Of a stretch of DNA of 64,000 bases, positions 35,181-45,137 are shown one piece after another. A program made the position numbers and the translations under genes. The notes beneath the pieces are model-generated. The model searched no databases. It was not told the DNA's origin and saw nothing but the letters and a program-made list of their open reading frames with translations. The stretch's first letter is position 1; the number at the start of each line of letters is the position of its first letter. Source of the DNA: an uncultured Pseudoxanthomonas sp. (lineage in GTDB: Bacteria; Pseudomonadota; Gammaproteobacteria; Xanthomonadales; Xanthomonadaceae); assembly GCA_946479745.1 (NCBI GenBank), contig CAMLGZ010000001.1, forward strand, positions 372,001-436,000. Direction: 5' to 3'.

Positions 35181-36605
35181 TCATTGACCTGAATGCAGGA
35201 TCGCCAACGCTTCAGCGACGGTGTGGAAAGAGCCGAACACAAGTATCCGATCTTGCGCATGCGCCTGCGCCCGAGCTGCCTGCAAGGCAGCATGCACGTC
35301 GGCGTGGCGCGAGCCCGCGGCTGCAGCGCCGCTGACCTTCGACGCCAGCTCATCCACCGATTGCCCGCGCGCGGCCACGTTTTCCAGGCCGGCGAGAAAC
35401 CAATCCGAGACTTCGTCCTCAAGCGCGTCAACCACGCCCTGCACGTCCTTGTCGGCCAGGGCAGCGAACACCGCGAGTGTGCGTCCAGACACAGGTTCGG
35501 CCCGCAACCAAGCCGATAGTTCACGCGCGGCTTGCGGGTTGTGGCCCACGTCCACGATCACCGGCGTGTCACGCAGGTCGAAGCGCTGCAATCTTCCCGG
35601 AAGCGTCGCCGACGCCACGCCTGCGACGAATGCGGACGTCGGCAGCTCGATATCCAGCGCGCGCAATGCCGCGATGGCGGTCGCCGCGTTGGCGCGCTGC
35701 ACCGGGGCGCTGAGCCTCGGATTCGGCAGTTCGATCTCGAAACCGGCATCGCGCCAGCGCCAGTGAGACTCATCCACCGGTTCGTGGATGAAATCGCTGC
35801 CCAGCCGCACCGCGTTGGCGCCGATGGCATAAGCGTGGCGCAGCACGCTGGAAGGAGAATCTCTTTCACCCAGCACCAGCGGTTTCCATGCGCGGGCGAT
35901 GCCGGCTTTTTCGAAGCCAATGCTTTCGCGGTCGTTGCCCAGCCAGTCGATGTGGTCGATGTCGACGGTGGTGATGACGGCGACGTCCGGGTCGACGATG
36001 TTGACTGCATCGAGGCGGCCGCCGAGGCCGACTTCAAGTACAGCCAAGTCGAGATCGGACTGCTGGAACAGCCATAGTGCGGCGAGTGTTCCGAATTCGA
36101 AGTAAGTGAGCGGCACGCTTGAGCCCTCCCCTTCAAGGGGAGGGTTGGGTGGGGATGGTTTTTGTCCGACATCTGGGGAATCCCCACTCCGCCGTACCCT
36201 CACTCCAACCCCTCTCCCGGTGGAAGAGGGGCCCAAGCGCGCGGCCTCTGCCGCCTCGAATGCTGCGACCAATTCTTCATCGCTCGCTTCACGCCCATCG
36301 ATACGTACACGTTCGTTGTAGCGCAACAGATGCGGTGAAGTGTAGGTGCCGACTTTCAGTCCCGCCGCGCGGGCGATGGCTTCGATGAAGGCGACAGTAG
36401 AGCCTTTACCGTTGGTGCCGCCGACGGTGATGACGTGCGTCGCGGGCTTGTCGATGGAAAGGTGAGCTGCCACCTCATGCATGCGATCCAGGCCAAGCTC
36501 GATGGCTTCCGGATGCTGCCGCTCGATATAGTCGAGCCATTCGCGAAGTGATTGCATGCCGGAAACGATCAGGGTCGCCTTGGTGTGGGAGGGGTCGAGC
36601 CGCAT
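35181..36605 (-). CDS. folC: folylpolyglutamate/dihydrofolate synthase with an in-frame repeat insert
   Basis: Mur-ligase-like enzyme that makes dihydrofolate from dihydropteroate and adds glutamates. The P-loop is VGGTNGKGSTVAFIE, then TSPHLLRYNERVRIDG, TYFEFGTLAALWLFQQ, LEVGLGGRLDAVNIV and DVGHNPQAARELSAWL. Residues 124-163 (36117-36236) form a Gly/Pro/Arg-rich stretch not expected in FolC; the DNA there is a palindromic repeat (see repeat entry). The ATG at 36605 has TGAGG at -8 but overlaps the upstream gene by 37 bases; ATG 36557 (MQSLREWL) is an alternative nearer the usual family start. Confidence 0.93.
   Translation of the reverse strand: MRLDPSHTKATLIVSGMQSLREWLDYIERQHPEAIELGLDRMHEVAAHLSIDKPATHVITVGGTNGKGSTVAFIEAIARAAGLKVGTYTSPHLLRYNERVRIDGREASDEELVAAFEAAEAARLGPSSTGRGVGVRVRRSGDSPDVGQKPSPPNPPLEGEGSSVPLTYFEFGTLAALWLFQQSDLDLAVLEVGLGGRLDAVNIVDPDVAVITTVDIDHIDWLGNDRESIGFEKAGIARAWKPLVLGERDSPSSVLRHAYAIGANAVRLGSDFIHEPVDESHWRWRDAGFEIELPNPRLSAPVQRANAATAIAALRALDIELPTSAFVAGVASATLPGRLQRFDLRDTPVIVDVGHNPQAARELSAWLRAEPVSGRTLAVFAALADKDVQGVVDALEDEVSDWFLAGLENVAARGQSVDELASKVSGAAAAGSRHADVHAALQAARAQAHAQDRILVFGSFHTVAEALAILHSGQ
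36117..36236. repeat. intragenic palindromic repeat inside folC
   Basis: About 120 bases reading CCCTCCCCTTCAAGGGGAGG at one end and CCCCTCTCCCGGTGGAAGAG at the other, the style of the CCCTCTCC/GGGAGAGG elements elsewhere in the window. It is a multiple of three, has no stop in the folC frame, and interrupts a spot where FolC proteins normally have only a few residues before LTYFE. Confidence 0.75.
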
Positions 36606-37024
36606 CTGGCTGCCTCACAGGAGCTTGCAGGAATCTCCGGCCCGGCAGGATCGAAGCGGATCGTGACTGCGCTGACACCTTCAGATGTTTCCAGCCCGAT
36701 TCTCCGTGGGCAAAACTGCCACTGTCTGACTGCTATTTCCGCGGCCCTGTCCAGGGCGCGCAAGCCTGATGATGCGACGACCTCGACCTGAGTAGTTTTT
36801 CCATCTGCCGCAATGCTTACTTGCATTCCGACTTCTCCGCCTTTGCCCGTGTCATACAGCCGACGCGGGTAAAGAGGCGAAGGGCCACACTTATAAGTGA
36901 TATCGACCGAAGCAGGGAGATTCTCAGCCATGACTTCCCCAGGCGCCGTCATTGCCATTCCGGTCACCAACAAGGCCAGGGACTTCTGCATGAAGGTATA
37001 CCTTTTTTTGCTCGGCAAAGACAT
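36569..37024 (-). CDS. secreted protein with TonB C-terminal domain
   Basis: A 151-residue protein: basic start, signal peptide (QKSLALLVTGMAMTAPGEVMA), then one TonB_C-type domain (PLYPRRLYDTGKGGEVGMQV, SIAADGKTTQVEVVASSG, LDRAAEIAVRQWQFCPRR). Lacking a membrane anchor and Pro-rich stalk, it is not a normal TonB and may be a periplasmic partner. The ATG at 37024 lies two bases after the stop of the upstream phosphatase gene, suggesting coupling; ATG 36991 would open directly on the signal peptide. Confidence 0.72.
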   Translation of the reverse strand: MSLPSKKRYTFMQKSLALLVTGMAMTAPGEVMAENLPASVDITYKCGPSPLYPRRLYDTGKGGEVGMQVSIAADGKTTQVEVVASSGLRALDRAAEIAVRQWQFCPRRIGLETSEGVSAVTIRFDPAGPEIPASSCEAARCGSTPPTPRRP

Positions 37025-37026
37025 GC

Positions 37027-37671
37027 TCAGAGCGCCCGATGCACCGCTTCGCCGAAGAACGGCGTGTGGTGCGCGCAATCGTTGAGGCGGACGATTTCCA
37101 GATGCTCCACGTCCGGGCCTTCCAACAGGTTGAGCGTCGTCGGCGCCTGACGGAAGGTCCACAGTTTGGACAAGGGCAGACCGAGGACGCGGCACAGGAT
37201 CACGCGGTTGACCGCATCGTGCGCGACGACCAGCAGCGTATCGCCCTCGCCCAGGCCGTCGGCGGCGCGAGCCAGTCCCTGCCAGGAACGATCCAGCACC
37301 TGGCGCAGGGATTCGCCGCCGGGCATGAGCACGGTTTCGGGCTCTTCGCGCCAGGCGCGCAGGCGCGCTGGGTCTTTGTCGTTGATTTCGCTGGCCAGCA
37401 AGCCTTCCCATTCGCCGTGCGCAATTTCCTGCAGGTCGGGATCCAGGGCGAGCATCGGCACGCGCGCTTCGCCCAGGGCCAGTTCGGCGGTGCGGCGCGC
37501 GCGCGACAGCGGCGAGGCCACCGCCCTGGCGATGTCCACATCGGCCAGACGCACACCCAGCGCGGCGGCCTGCGACTCGCCCATGGGCGATAACGGGATA
37601 TCGATCTGGCCTTGGTAGCGGCCTTCGGCGTTCCACGGCGTTTCGCCGTGACGGGCAAGCAGGATGCGCAT
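37027..37671 (-). CDS. histidine phosphatase family protein (phosphoglycerate-mutase-like)
   Basis: A 214-residue branch-1 histidine phosphatase: catalytic ILLARHGETPWNAEGRYQG (His phosphorylated), ASPLSRARRTAELAL, EIAHGEWEGLLASEI (Glu), and VVAHDAVNRVIL (second His). Family members dephosphorylate many small molecules; true cofactor-dependent mutases are longer, so a phosphatase role (for example adenosylcobalamin phosphatase-like) is more likely than glycolytic mutase. The start at 37671 opens the family N-terminus; the ribosome site is poor. Confidence 0.85.
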   Translation of the reverse strand: MRILLARHGETPWNAEGRYQGQIDIPLSPMGESQAAALGVRLADVDIARAVASPLSRARRTAELALGEARVPMLALDPDLQEIAHGEWEGLLASEINDKDPARLRAWREEPETVLMPGGESLRQVLDRSWQGLARAADGLGEGDTLLVVAHDAVNRVILCRVLGLPLSKLWTFRQAPTTLNLLEGPDVEHLEIVRLNDCAHHTPFFGEAVHRAL

Positions 37672-37867
37672 GCAGGAGTGGTTCCGTGGGGGAAGTAAAG
37701 CCGGGCGTTCCAAGGGTTGAAACGACGACGGGAGCGAATGATACCGCGCCGCGACAAACCCAAAGTGCCATGACGCAAGAACGCGCCGCAGCGCGCCGAC
37801 AAGCCAAAGTTCAGCTTCCGGCACTTGAGGCAACCAACCGCCATTGGCGGGACGACGCTCGTGTCAA

Positions 37868-40033
37868 TCAGCGCGCGACGCCCATTTCCTTGAGCAGCCG
37901 CGGCGCCGGATAGACCTCCTGCATGATCCAGCGCAGGTAGCGGCCATCGACGGAAATCATGCGCGTCATCTCCGGATTGAACACCCAGTTGGAACTCACC
38001 GACTCCCAATTGCCGTCGAAGGCCAGGCCGACCAGCTTGCCCTGTGCATCGAGAACCGGCGAACCGGAGTTGCCGCCGGTGATGTCCAGGTTGGACAGAT
38101 AGTCCACCGGCACCGTGCCCAGGCGCTTGTCCTGCAAACCGCCATAACGCTTGGCTTTGACTGCATCGAGCAATGCCTGCGGCGCATCGAAAGGCTCCGC
38201 CCCGGTCGCCTTGGCGGCTACGCCTTCGACTGTAGTGAACGGCGTGTACTCCACTCCGTCCTTGGGCCGGTAGCCGGTGACGTTGCCGAAGGTGATGCGC
38301 AGCGAGAGGTTGGCGTCGGGATACACGAACTCGCCCTTGCTCTTGCGGTAATCGGCCACCGCCTGCAGATAAACCGGCCGCACCAGCAAGGCTTCGCCAG
38401 CGCGTGTCTTGCGTTCCTCTTCAAGCTTGAGCAGGGCCGGCATCACCGCCACGGCATACTGGATGGCCGGATCGCTGCTGGACTCGAAAGCCTTGCGGTC
38501 GGCCCTGAACCACTTCATGCGCTCATCGGTGCCGCCCAGCCTGGTCTTGGCGAAGCGGTCCAGCGCACGGGTGAGGTTCTGCTCTTTGCCGCCGCCCAGG
38601 AACTTGTCGATCGGGGCCACTCTCTGCGCTGCAGGCAGCTGCACGTACTGGCGAAACCAATACTGCTGCAACTGCCGGTCCATCGCCGGCACATAGCGCC
38701 GCTCCAGCTGTTTCTGCGCGCCTTCGATGGAGGGGTAGTCGCGTTGCTGGTAACCGGCCTCGCGCTCGGCATCGGGTTTTTCGCGTTCGATCGCAAGACG
38801 GTAAAGCTGGATCGCCGTACCCAGCATCGCAGTGTTGTTGAGTTGGCCTACTACCAGATCGCGTTCGCGCGTGGCCTTTGCCGTCTCGCCAAGTTCGATC
38901 AGCTTGTCGTGCGCCGCCAGCGCAGTGCTTCCCTGCGCGCCACGGCCACGCAGCCACACCAGCACCGCTTCTTCATCGGCATGCTTCTGCCAGGCGGCAT
39001 CGATGCGCTCGAAGCCCACCAGCTGGCCTTCGTAATTCTTGCTGGTGTTGTTCCAGCCGGCCATGGTGCTGGCGTACTTCACCTGGATATCGGGATTCTT
39101 CTTGCCCGCCGCGTCCACCAAGGCGATCAGGTTCTTGTAGTGCTTGCCGATGGTCGGATACGTCCAGCTTGCGGTGTTGTCGAACTCGCTCGCCAGCGCA
39201 TAGCGATTGGTAGAACCCGGATAGCCGGCCACCATCACGAAATCGCCCTCACCCAACGCTTTATCGGCGAACTTCAACCAATGCCTGGGTCGGTAGGGCA
39301 CGTTGTCGGCCGAATACGCGGCCGGCTTGCCGTCCTTGCCGACATAAGCGCGATAGAACGCGAAGTCGCCGGTGTGGCGCGGCCACATCCAATTGTCGAT
39401 CTCCCCACCGTACTTGCCCACTCCGCTGGGCGGCGCGTAGGCAAGCCGGACATCCTTGATTTCCAGATTGCGGAACAGACGATAAGTGTTGCCGCCGGAA
39501 AAACTGAAGAGCCTGCAGCGAAAACCCGCTTCGGCTTCGCATTCGGCTGTGACTTTCTTGTCGAAGGTTTCCAGCGCGCGGGTCCGCGCCAGCGGATCCT
39601 CGCCGGCCGAGGCGATGGCCGCCTTGGCCTCGGCGGTGAGGTCCTTGATCGAATCCAGTACGTAGATGCGTGCGTTGGGTCCTGCACTGACTTCGTCGGC
39701 GGACGTAGCCGGGTTGAAGCCCTGCTTGATCAGATTCTTCTCGGCGGTCGAGTTCAACTGGATGGCGCCATAGGCGCAATGGTGGTTGGTGACCACCAGG
39801 CCGCCCGGCGAAACGAAACTGGCGGTGCAGCCACCCAGCGCCACCACCGCGCCCATCGGGTCGCCGGTCAGATCCGCCAGTTGCTTGGGGCTGAGCTTGA
39901 GGCCTGCCTTTTTCAACGGCCCGGAGATTTCGGGAAGCTGTTGCGGCACCCACATGCCTTCGGCAGCCTGGGCCACTCCCGTTTGAACCGCGACGGCGGC
40001 GGCCAGCGAAACAACCAACAGGTTCAAACGCAC
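37868..40033 (-). CDS. S46 family dipeptidyl-peptidase, DPP7-like
   Basis: Periplasmic serine exopeptidase releasing dipeptides from peptide N-termini. The 721-residue protein has a signal peptide ([20 protein letters not shown]), mature start [12 protein letters not shown], catalytic His in [13 protein letters not shown] and Ser in [15 protein letters not shown]. The residue 18 after this Ser (LAFDGNW) is Gly, which corresponds to Gly673 of DPP7 (broad hydrophobic P1), not Arg673 of DPP11 (acidic P1), as recalled from that family. GTG 40033 is chosen as start because AAGGA lies seven bases upstream; ATG 40054 is possible. Confidence 0.9.
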   Translation of the reverse strand: MRLNLLVVSLAAAVAVQTGVAQAAEGMWVPQQLPEISGPLKKAGLKLSPKQLADLTGDPMGAVVALGGCTASFVSPGGLVVTNHHCAYGAIQLNSTAEKNLIKQGFNPATSADEVSAGPNARIYVLDSIKDLTAEAKAAIASAGEDPLARTRALETFDKKVTAECEAEAGFRCRLFSFSGGNTYRLFRNLEIKDVRLAYAPPSGVGKYGGEIDNWMWPRHTGDFAFYRAYVGKDGKPAAYSADNVPYRPRHWLKFADKALGEGDFVMVAGYPGSTNRYALASEFDNTASWTYPTIGKHYKNLIALVDAAGKKNPDIQVKYASTMAGWNNTSKNYEGQLVGFERIDAAWQKHADEEAVLVWLRGRGAQGSTALAAHDKLIELGETAKATRERDLVVGQLNNTAMLGTAIQLYRLAIEREKPDAEREAGYQQRDYPSIEGAQKQLERRYVPAMDRQLQQYWFRQYVQLPAAQRVAPIDKFLGGGKEQNLTRALDRFAKTRLGGTDERMKWFRADRKAFESSSDPAIQYAVAVMPALLKLEEERKTRAGEALLVRPVYLQAVADYRKSKGEFVYPDANLSLRITFGNVTGYRPKDGVEYTPFTTVEGVAAKATGAEPFDAPQALLDAVKAKRYGGLQDKRLGTVPVDYLSNLDITGGNSGSPVLDAQGKLVGLAFDGNWESVSSNWVFNPEMTRMISVDGRYLRWIMQEVYPAPRLLKEMGVAR

Positions 40034-40179
40034 AGGCAATTCCTTGCAGATCATGGACTTCGGATTGTAGCCAGCCCGTCCGCGGACGACTCCATGACTT
40101 ATGGCAGGGAGGGCCAACGGCCGGTCATGGGCAGCGGCGTATAATTCGCGCCCTCTCTCAAGGCAGGGCCTGCACCGTC

Positions 40180-41214
40180 ATGGCGCAAACGATGAAAGCA
40201 CTGGTCAAACGGGAAGCGGGCAAAGGCATCTGGATGGAACAGGTGCCCGTGCCCCAGCCCGGCCCCAACGAAGTGCTGATCAAGCTGGAGAAGACCGCAA
40301 TCTGCGGCACCGACCTGCACATCTACCTGTGGGACGACTGGAGCCAGCGCACGATCAAGCCCGGCCTGGTGATCGGCCACGAGTTCGTGGGCCGCATCGT
40401 GGAGATGGGCCCGGGCGTCAGCGGCTATGCGCTGGGCCAGCGCGTTTCCGCCGAAGGCCACATCGTCTGCGGCCACTGCCGCAACTGCCGCGGCGGCCGT
40501 CCGCACCTGTGTCCGCACACGGTGGGCATCGGCGTGAACCGCGATGGCGCCTTCGCCGAATACATGGTGATGCCGGCCAGCAACCTGTGGCCGATTCCCG
40601 ATCAGATCCCCAGCGAACTGGCCGCGTTCTTCGACCCCTACGGCAACGCCGCGCACTGCGCGCTGGAGTTCGACGTGGTCGGCGAAGACGTGCTGATCAC
40701 CGGCGCCGGCCCGATCGGCGTGATCGCCGCGGGCATCTGCAAGCACATCGGCGCGCGCAACGTGGTGGTCACCGACGTCAACGACTTCCGGCTGAAGCTG
40801 GCCGCCGACATGGGCGCCACCCGCGTGGTCAACGTGGCCAAGCAATCACTGAAGGATGTGATGGCCGACCTGCATATGGAAGGTTTCGACGTGGGCCTGG
40901 AGATGAGCGGCAATCCCACCGCCTTCAACGACATGCTCGACTGCATGTACCACGGCGGCAAGATCGCGTTGCTCGGCATCCTGCCCAAGGGCGCCGGCGT
41001 GGACTGGGACCGCATCATCTTCAAGGGCCTCACCGTGCAGGGTATCTACGGCCGCAAGATGTACGAGACCTGGTACAAGATGACGCAGCTGGTGCTGGGC
41101 GGTTTTCCGCTGGGCAAGGTGCTGACCCATCAGATGCCGATCGACGATTTCCAGAAGGGCTTCGATCTGATGGAAGCGGGTAAGGCGGGCAAGGTGGTGC
41201 TGAGCTGGAATTGA
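40180..41214 (+). CDS. tdh: L-threonine 3-dehydrogenase
   Basis: Zinc- and NAD-dependent enzyme oxidising L-threonine to 2-amino-3-oxobutyrate, which Kbl then splits. The 344-residue medium-chain dehydrogenase has the catalytic zinc motif ICGTDLHIY and GHEFVG, the structural zinc cysteines [15 protein letters not shown], the Rossmann fingerprint [13 protein letters not shown] and the TDH-specific [10 protein letters not shown] and [11 protein letters not shown]. Its partner kbl is 6.6 kb downstream, split from it by the sulfate genes. A strong terminator follows. Confidence 0.96.
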   Translation: MAQTMKALVKREAGKGIWMEQVPVPQPGPNEVLIKLEKTAICGTDLHIYLWDDWSQRTIKPGLVIGHEFVGRIVEMGPGVSGYALGQRVSAEGHIVCGHCRNCRGGRPHLCPHTVGIGVNRDGAFAEYMVMPASNLWPIPDQIPSELAAFFDPYGNAAHCALEFDVVGEDVLITGAGPIGVIAAGICKHIGARNVVVTDVNDFRLKLAADMGATRVVNVAKQSLKDVMADLHMEGFDVGLEMSGNPTAFNDMLDCMYHGGKIALLGILPKGAGVDWDRIIFKGLTVQGIYGRKMYETWYKMTQLVLGGFPLGKVLTHQMPIDDFQKGFDLMEAGKAGKVVLSWN

Positions 41215-41244
41215 CGCACGTTCGGCGCTCGCCGACGGCTACAA

Positions 41245-41270
41245 AGAAGGGCGCCTTTCGGCGCCCTTCT
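41245..41270. terminator. bidirectional terminator between tdh and TorF porin gene
   Basis: A perfect 11-base stem AGAAGGGCGCC / GGCGCCCTTCT with a TTTC loop, with T-containing sequence on both sides. It sits between convergent genes. Confidence 0.82.
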
Positions 41271-41304
41271 GGTCTTTCTGGCTGTTGCGGCTTGTAGCGA
41301 CCGC

Positions 41305-42093
41305 TTACGGCACCGCGACGGTAATGGTCACCGCCACACGATCGTCGTAGATATCGGAACCATCCTTCAGTTCGTCGGCATCGGAACCGAAGGTGTCGTA
41401 ATAACCCACCGTGGCGGTGGCCGGGCCGAAGCTCTTGCTGAGCGTGACCGAGCCATCGAAGTAATCGGAGCGACCGCCGTCATCGGCCGCCTCAATCGAA
41501 GTGTAGCCAGTCGATGCGCCGAGGCTGAAGCCGGACTCGCCGATGTCATACGAGGCCGACAGGCCGCTGTATATCTCTTCGGCATCGGCGTTGCCGTAAT
41601 CGTCGGCATAGGCAAGGATGCCGCCGATGGTCACCGGGCCGCTCCACGTCAACTTGGCGATGTATTCGTTGTAGTTGATGTTGCCGTAGAACCTGCTGTC
41701 GTCCTCGTAGGAGTAGCGGGTTACGCCGAGATCGAGATTCCACGCGTCGCTCAGATCCTTGTTCCAGCCGACGAAGTAGTCGAGCTCATAGTTCGGGCCG
41801 CGAATGCCGGCTTCCGGATCCGGGTCGCCGAAATCCACGTTGGAGCCCCAGATACCCGCATACAAACCGAAGGGCGCCGAGTAGGTCACGCCAGCCTGGA
41901 AGGCAGGGCCTTCATCGGTCTGCGACACGCCGCGGAACACGTAGTCCGAGGTGACTGCGAAGGTGGCGCTGAAAGGCGACGAAGCCTCTTCTTCAGCGGC
42001 GGGCGCTTCAGCGGCGGCTTCCTGCGCGAACGACACAAGCGGCATGGCCGACAGAACGAGTGCTACTGCGAAACTGAGCTTGACTGGCTTCAT
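41305..42093 (-). CDS. TorF family putative porin
   Basis: A 262-residue outer-membrane protein with signal peptide (LSFAVALVLSAMPLVSFAQ), an acidic Ala/Glu-rich linker and a beta-barrel of the TorF family. The family hallmark FAVTSDYVFRGVSQTDEGPA starts the barrel; YAGIWGSNVDFGD, YELDYFVGW and YGNINYNEYIAKLTW follow. The C-terminus (VAVTITVAVP) is barrel-like without a terminal Phe. TorF proteins are found in aquatic and stress-adapted bacteria; substrate is unknown. ATG follows GGAG. Confidence 0.88.
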   Translation of the reverse strand: MKPVKLSFAVALVLSAMPLVSFAQEAAAEAPAAEEEASSPFSATFAVTSDYVFRGVSQTDEGPAFQAGVTYSAPFGLYAGIWGSNVDFGDPDPEAGIRGPNYELDYFVGWNKDLSDAWNLDLGVTRYSYEDDSRFYGNINYNEYIAKLTWSGPVTIGGILAYADDYGNADAEEIYSGLSASYDIGESGFSLGASTGYTSIEAADDGGRSDYFDGSVTLSKSFGPATATVGYYDTFGSDADELKDGSDIYDDRVAVTITVAVP

Positions 42094-42252
42094 CCGGGTT
42101 CTCCTACGTGGGCGATGGGCTTGGGCTTAAATAAAATCGCAACCATAAGTTCACGATTTTTTAACCGAATTGATATTGCGACGCAACATTCGCCTCGTCA
42201 AGTACCCACGCCATAAAAGTTCGCGTAAAACTTCGGATGCTTTCAGATGGAA
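42094..42252. other. intergenic region holding the TorF porin gene promoter
   Basis: AT-rich for this genome, with several runs (ATAAAATCG, TTCACGATTTTTTAACC). A promoter for the leftward TorF gene is expected here but more than one -10 is possible, so no single pair is assigned. It also lies downstream of cysA's stop. Confidence 0.4.
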
Positions 42253-43302
42253 CTATTTCTCCGCCGCGAACACGCCGAATCGCGAGGGCGCCAACCGGAT
42301 CTGGGAACCCGTCGGATAGGCCGGAAGCCCCGCGCCTCCAGGCAGTTCCACTTCGACTTCCGCATCGCCTTCCTGCAGACGCGCCCACAAGCGCTGCCGG
42401 GGTCCGCTGCGCTGGCTCGCCAATACGGTCGCAAGCCAAGTGCCCTCCGAGTCGGTCACCGCCAGATGCTCGGGGCGCACATAAAGTTCGACCGGACCCT
42501 GCAACTCCGGTTTATCGCGAAGGTCCAGGTCCAGACCGGCGACCTGCAGACGTCCTTGTGTCGAGTAACCGGGCAATTTGTTGACCGCGCCGACGAAGGA
42601 ATACACGAACGGGCTGGCTGGCTCGTCGTAGGTTTCGGCAGGGCTGCCCAACTGCTCGATGCGGCCCTGATTGAGGATGGCGACCCGGTCGGCGAGTTCC
42701 AGCGCTTCCTCCTGATCGTGGGTAACGAACACCGTGGTCAATCCGGTGCGGTCGTGGATCTCGCGCAGCCAGCGGCGCAGATCGCGGCGCACCTGCGCAT
42801 CCAACGCACCGAAGGGCTCGTCCAGCAGCAACACGCGCGGCTCGATCGCCAATGCGCGCGCCAGGGCCACGCGCTGGCGCTGGCCGCCGGAGAGTTGCGA
42901 AGGAAAGCGCGATTCCAGTCCTTCCAACTGCACCAGCGAGAGCAGTTCGCTGACCCGTTCGCGAATGCGCGCGTCGGGCCAGCGCTTTTCGCCACGGCGC
43001 ACACGCAGGCCGAAGGCGATGTTCTCGCGTACGTTCATGTGCCGGAACAGGGCGTAGTGCTGGAAAACGAAACCCACCCGCCTGGCCTGCACGCTCAACT
43101 GCGAAGCATCCTCGCCGCCCAGCAGCACACGGCCGCGGTCGGCCTGCTCCAGTCCTGCAATGGCGCGCAGCAAAGTCGTCTTGCCGGAACCCGAAGGCCC
43201 CAGCAGCGCCAGCAATTCGCCATCGCGCACGTTCAGGCTGATGTCGTCCAGCGCGGTGAAATCGCCATAGCGCTTGCTGAGGTTTTCGATACGGATGGTC
43301 AT
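42253..43302 (-). CDS. cysA: sulfate/thiosulfate ABC transporter ATP-binding protein
   Basis: A 349-residue ATPase of the sulfate importer. Walker [18 protein letters not shown]-loop [12 protein letters not shown], signature [15 protein letters not shown], Walker [13 protein letters not shown], and switch His in [16 protein letters not shown]. The C-terminal 110 residues form the regulatory TOBE-like domain typical of CysA ([12 protein letters not shown]). The ATG at 43302 follows the cysW stop by ten bases. It would power the CysT-CysW pore loaded by Sbp. Confidence 0.95.
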   Translation of the reverse strand: MTIRIENLSKRYGDFTALDDISLNVRDGELLALLGPSGSGKTTLLRAIAGLEQADRGRVLLGGEDASQLSVQARRVGFVFQHYALFRHMNVRENIAFGLRVRRGEKRWPDARIRERVSELLSLVQLEGLESRFPSQLSGGQRQRVALARALAIEPRVLLLDEPFGALDAQVRRDLRRWLREIHDRTGLTTVFVTHDQEEALELADRVAILNQGRIEQLGSPAETYDEPASPFVYSFVGAVNKLPGYSTQGRLQVAGLDLDLRDKPELQGPVELYVRPEHLAVTDSEGTWLATVLASQRSGPRQRLWARLQEGDAEVEVELPGGAGLPAYPTGSQIRLAPSRFGVFAAEK

Positions 43303-43312
43303 GGATGCGGCC

Positions 43313-44281
43313 TCAATGACGATGATTGGCGGCGAGCGATTCGCCATGCCGCCATTCCAGATATGCCTTGACCACCAGTGTGATCAGCGCGGTGATGGCC
43401 AGCAGCGACGCGACCGCGAACGCGGCACTGTGGCTCTGGCCGATGTCGTTGTAGAGCGCTTCCACGTGCAGCGGCAGCGTGTTGGTGCGGCCGCGGATAT
43501 GCCCCGACACCACCGATACCGCGCCGAATTCGCCCAGCGCACGCGCACTGCACAGCAGTACGCCATACAGCAGCGCCCAACGGATGTTGGGCAGGGTCAC
43601 GCGCCAGAACGTCTGCCAGCCGCTGGCGCCCAGGCTCAATGCGGCCAGCTCTTCGTCGGTGCCCTGCTGCTCCATCAGCGGCATCAGTTCGCGGGCGATG
43701 AAGGGAAAGGTGACGAATACCGTCGCCAGCACAATGCCCGGCACCGCGTAGATGATCTTCGGCAATTGCAGCGTGACCGCACCCAGCAATGGAAGATCGA
43801 AACGCCAGCCTTCCTCGATCAGCGGCCAGGCCCAGCCTTGCGCGCCGAAGATGAGCACGAACACCAGGCCCGCTACCACCGGCGAAACCGCGAAGGGAAG
43901 ATCGATCAGGCTCACCAGCAGCCGCTTGCCGCGGAACTCGTGCTTGCTGATCGCCCAGGCCGCAGCGATGCCGAAGACCAGGTTCAGCGGCACCACGATC
44001 GCGGTCACCAGCAGGGTGAGCTCGATCGCTGCCAAGGCATCGGTTTCGGTAATCGCGTCGACGAAGGCCTGCACGCCGTTGCCCAGCGCCTGGACGAACA
44101 CCAGTACCAACGGAAGCAACAGGAAACCGAGCAGGAACAGCAGCGCGGCGCCGATCAACAGCAGCTGCACCCAGCGCGGTTCGGTGATCGCGGGAGTCGC
44201 GTTGGTACGGCGGTCGTTGGCGGGTGTCACCAAGAGGTTCTCGGACGGCAGGGCGATGACGGCGGAAATGGCTTCGCTCAT
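43313..44281 (-). CDS. cysW: sulfate ABC transporter permease
   Basis: A 322-residue inner-membrane permease with six helices and the conserved EAA loop ([31 protein letters not shown], read in two parts). Family landmarks are [19 protein letters not shown] and [20 protein letters not shown]. An N-terminal 35-residue hydrophilic extension precedes helix 1. The ATG at 44281 follows the cysT stop by one base, so translation is coupled. It forms the pore with CysT. Confidence 0.95.
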   Translation of the reverse strand: MSEAISAVIALPSENLLVTPANDRRTNATPAITEPRWVQLLLIGAALLFLLGFLLLPLVLVFVQALGNGVQAFVDAITETDALAAIELTLLVTAIVVPLNLVFGIAAAWAISKHEFRGKRLLVSLIDLPFAVSPVVAGLVFVLIFGAQGWAWPLIEEGWRFDLPLLGAVTLQLPKIIYAVPGIVLATVFVTFPFIARELMPLMEQQGTDEELAALSLGASGWQTFWRVTLPNIRWALLYGVLLCSARALGEFGAVSVVSGHIRGRTNTLPLHVEALYNDIGQSHSAAFAVASLLAITALITLVVKAYLEWRHGESLAANHRH

Positions 44282-44282
44282 C

Positions 44283-45137
44283 TTAACGTCCACGCCGTGA
44301 GAGCTTCGACTGCAGCGCATTGATGGCCAGCAGCATCAGCAGCGACAGCAGCAGCATGGCCAGGGCGATGGCCGCAGCGTCGGCATATTGGTATTCGTCC
44401 AGCCTGAAAGTGATCAGCAACGGCGCGATTTCGGTAATCCCCGGCAGGTTGCCGGCGATGAAGATCACCGAGCCGTATTCGCCGACGCCACGCGCGAAGG
44501 CAAGGCCGAAGCCGGTCATGATCGCCGGCCACAGCGCCGGCAGGATCACCCGGCGGACCGCCTGCCAGCGATTGGCGCCCAGGGTTGCGGCGGCTTCCTC
44601 CAGTTCGCGCTCCACTTCGGACAGCACCGGCTGGACCACCCGGACCACGAACGGCAGGCCAATGAACACCAGCGCCAGGGTGATGCCCAGCGGCGTGTAG
44701 GCGATCTTGACGCCGATGCTCTCGAACCAGTGGCCGACCCAGCCATTGGGGCCGTAAAGCGAGGTCAACGCGATGCCGGCCACGGCGGTGGGCAGGGCGA
44801 ATGGCAAGTCGATCATTGCATCGAACACGCGCTTGCCGGGAAAGCGGTAGCGCACCAGCACCCAGGCCACCAGCGTGCCCATCACCGCGTTGAACGCTGC
44901 GGCGGCCAGTGCGGTGCCGAAGCTCAACTTCAATGCAGCCAATACGCGCGGCTCGGTCCAGATATGCCACAGCCCCTGCCAGCCCAGGCCGCCGGCTTTC
45001 AGCAGCAAACCGGTCAGCGGAATCAGTACGATCAACGACAACCAGGTCAGAGTGATGCCCAAGCTCAAACCAAAACCGGGCACCACGCGACTGCGTCGTG
45101 CCCGCTTGGCGGACGGCAAGGGTGCGGTGGCTGCCAA
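44283..45137 (-). CDS. cysT: sulfate ABC transporter permease
   Basis: A 284-residue six-helix permease (also called CysU). Landmarks are [20 protein letters not shown], the EAA loop ([20 protein letters not shown]) and [18 protein letters not shown]. The start codon is TTG, directly after the sbp stop (TAGTTG) with GGAG seven bases ahead, so initiation probably follows termination of sbp. No ATG gives a longer conserved N-terminus. Confidence 0.94.
   Translation of the reverse strand: MAATAPLPSAKRARRSRVVPGFGLSLGITLTWLSLIVLIPLTGLLLKAGGLGWQGLWHIWTEPRVLAALKLSFGTALAAAAFNAVMGTLVAWVLVRYRFPGKRVFDAMIDLPFALPTAVAGIALTSLYGPNGWVGHWFESIGVKIAYTPLGITLALVFIGLPFVVRVVQPVLSEVERELEEAAATLGANRWQAVRRVILPALWPAIMTGFGLAFARGVGEYGSVIFIAGNLPGITEIAPLLITFRLDEYQYADAAAIALAMLLLSLLMLLAINALQSKLSRRGR

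Noticed and set aside
36569..37024. Calling this gene tonB
   Set aside because: It has only the C-terminal domain after a cleavable signal, no membrane anchor or Pro-rich stalk, and no exbBD neighbours.
37025..37807. N-terminal extension of the TonB-C-domain protein to 412 residues
   Set aside because: The extension is an out-of-frame reading of the histidine phosphatase gene; a start at 37024 or 36991 gives a proper signal peptide.
37844..40144. 766-residue plus-strand open frame
   Set aside because: Antisense to the S46 peptidase, whose catalytic motifs are clear on the other strand.
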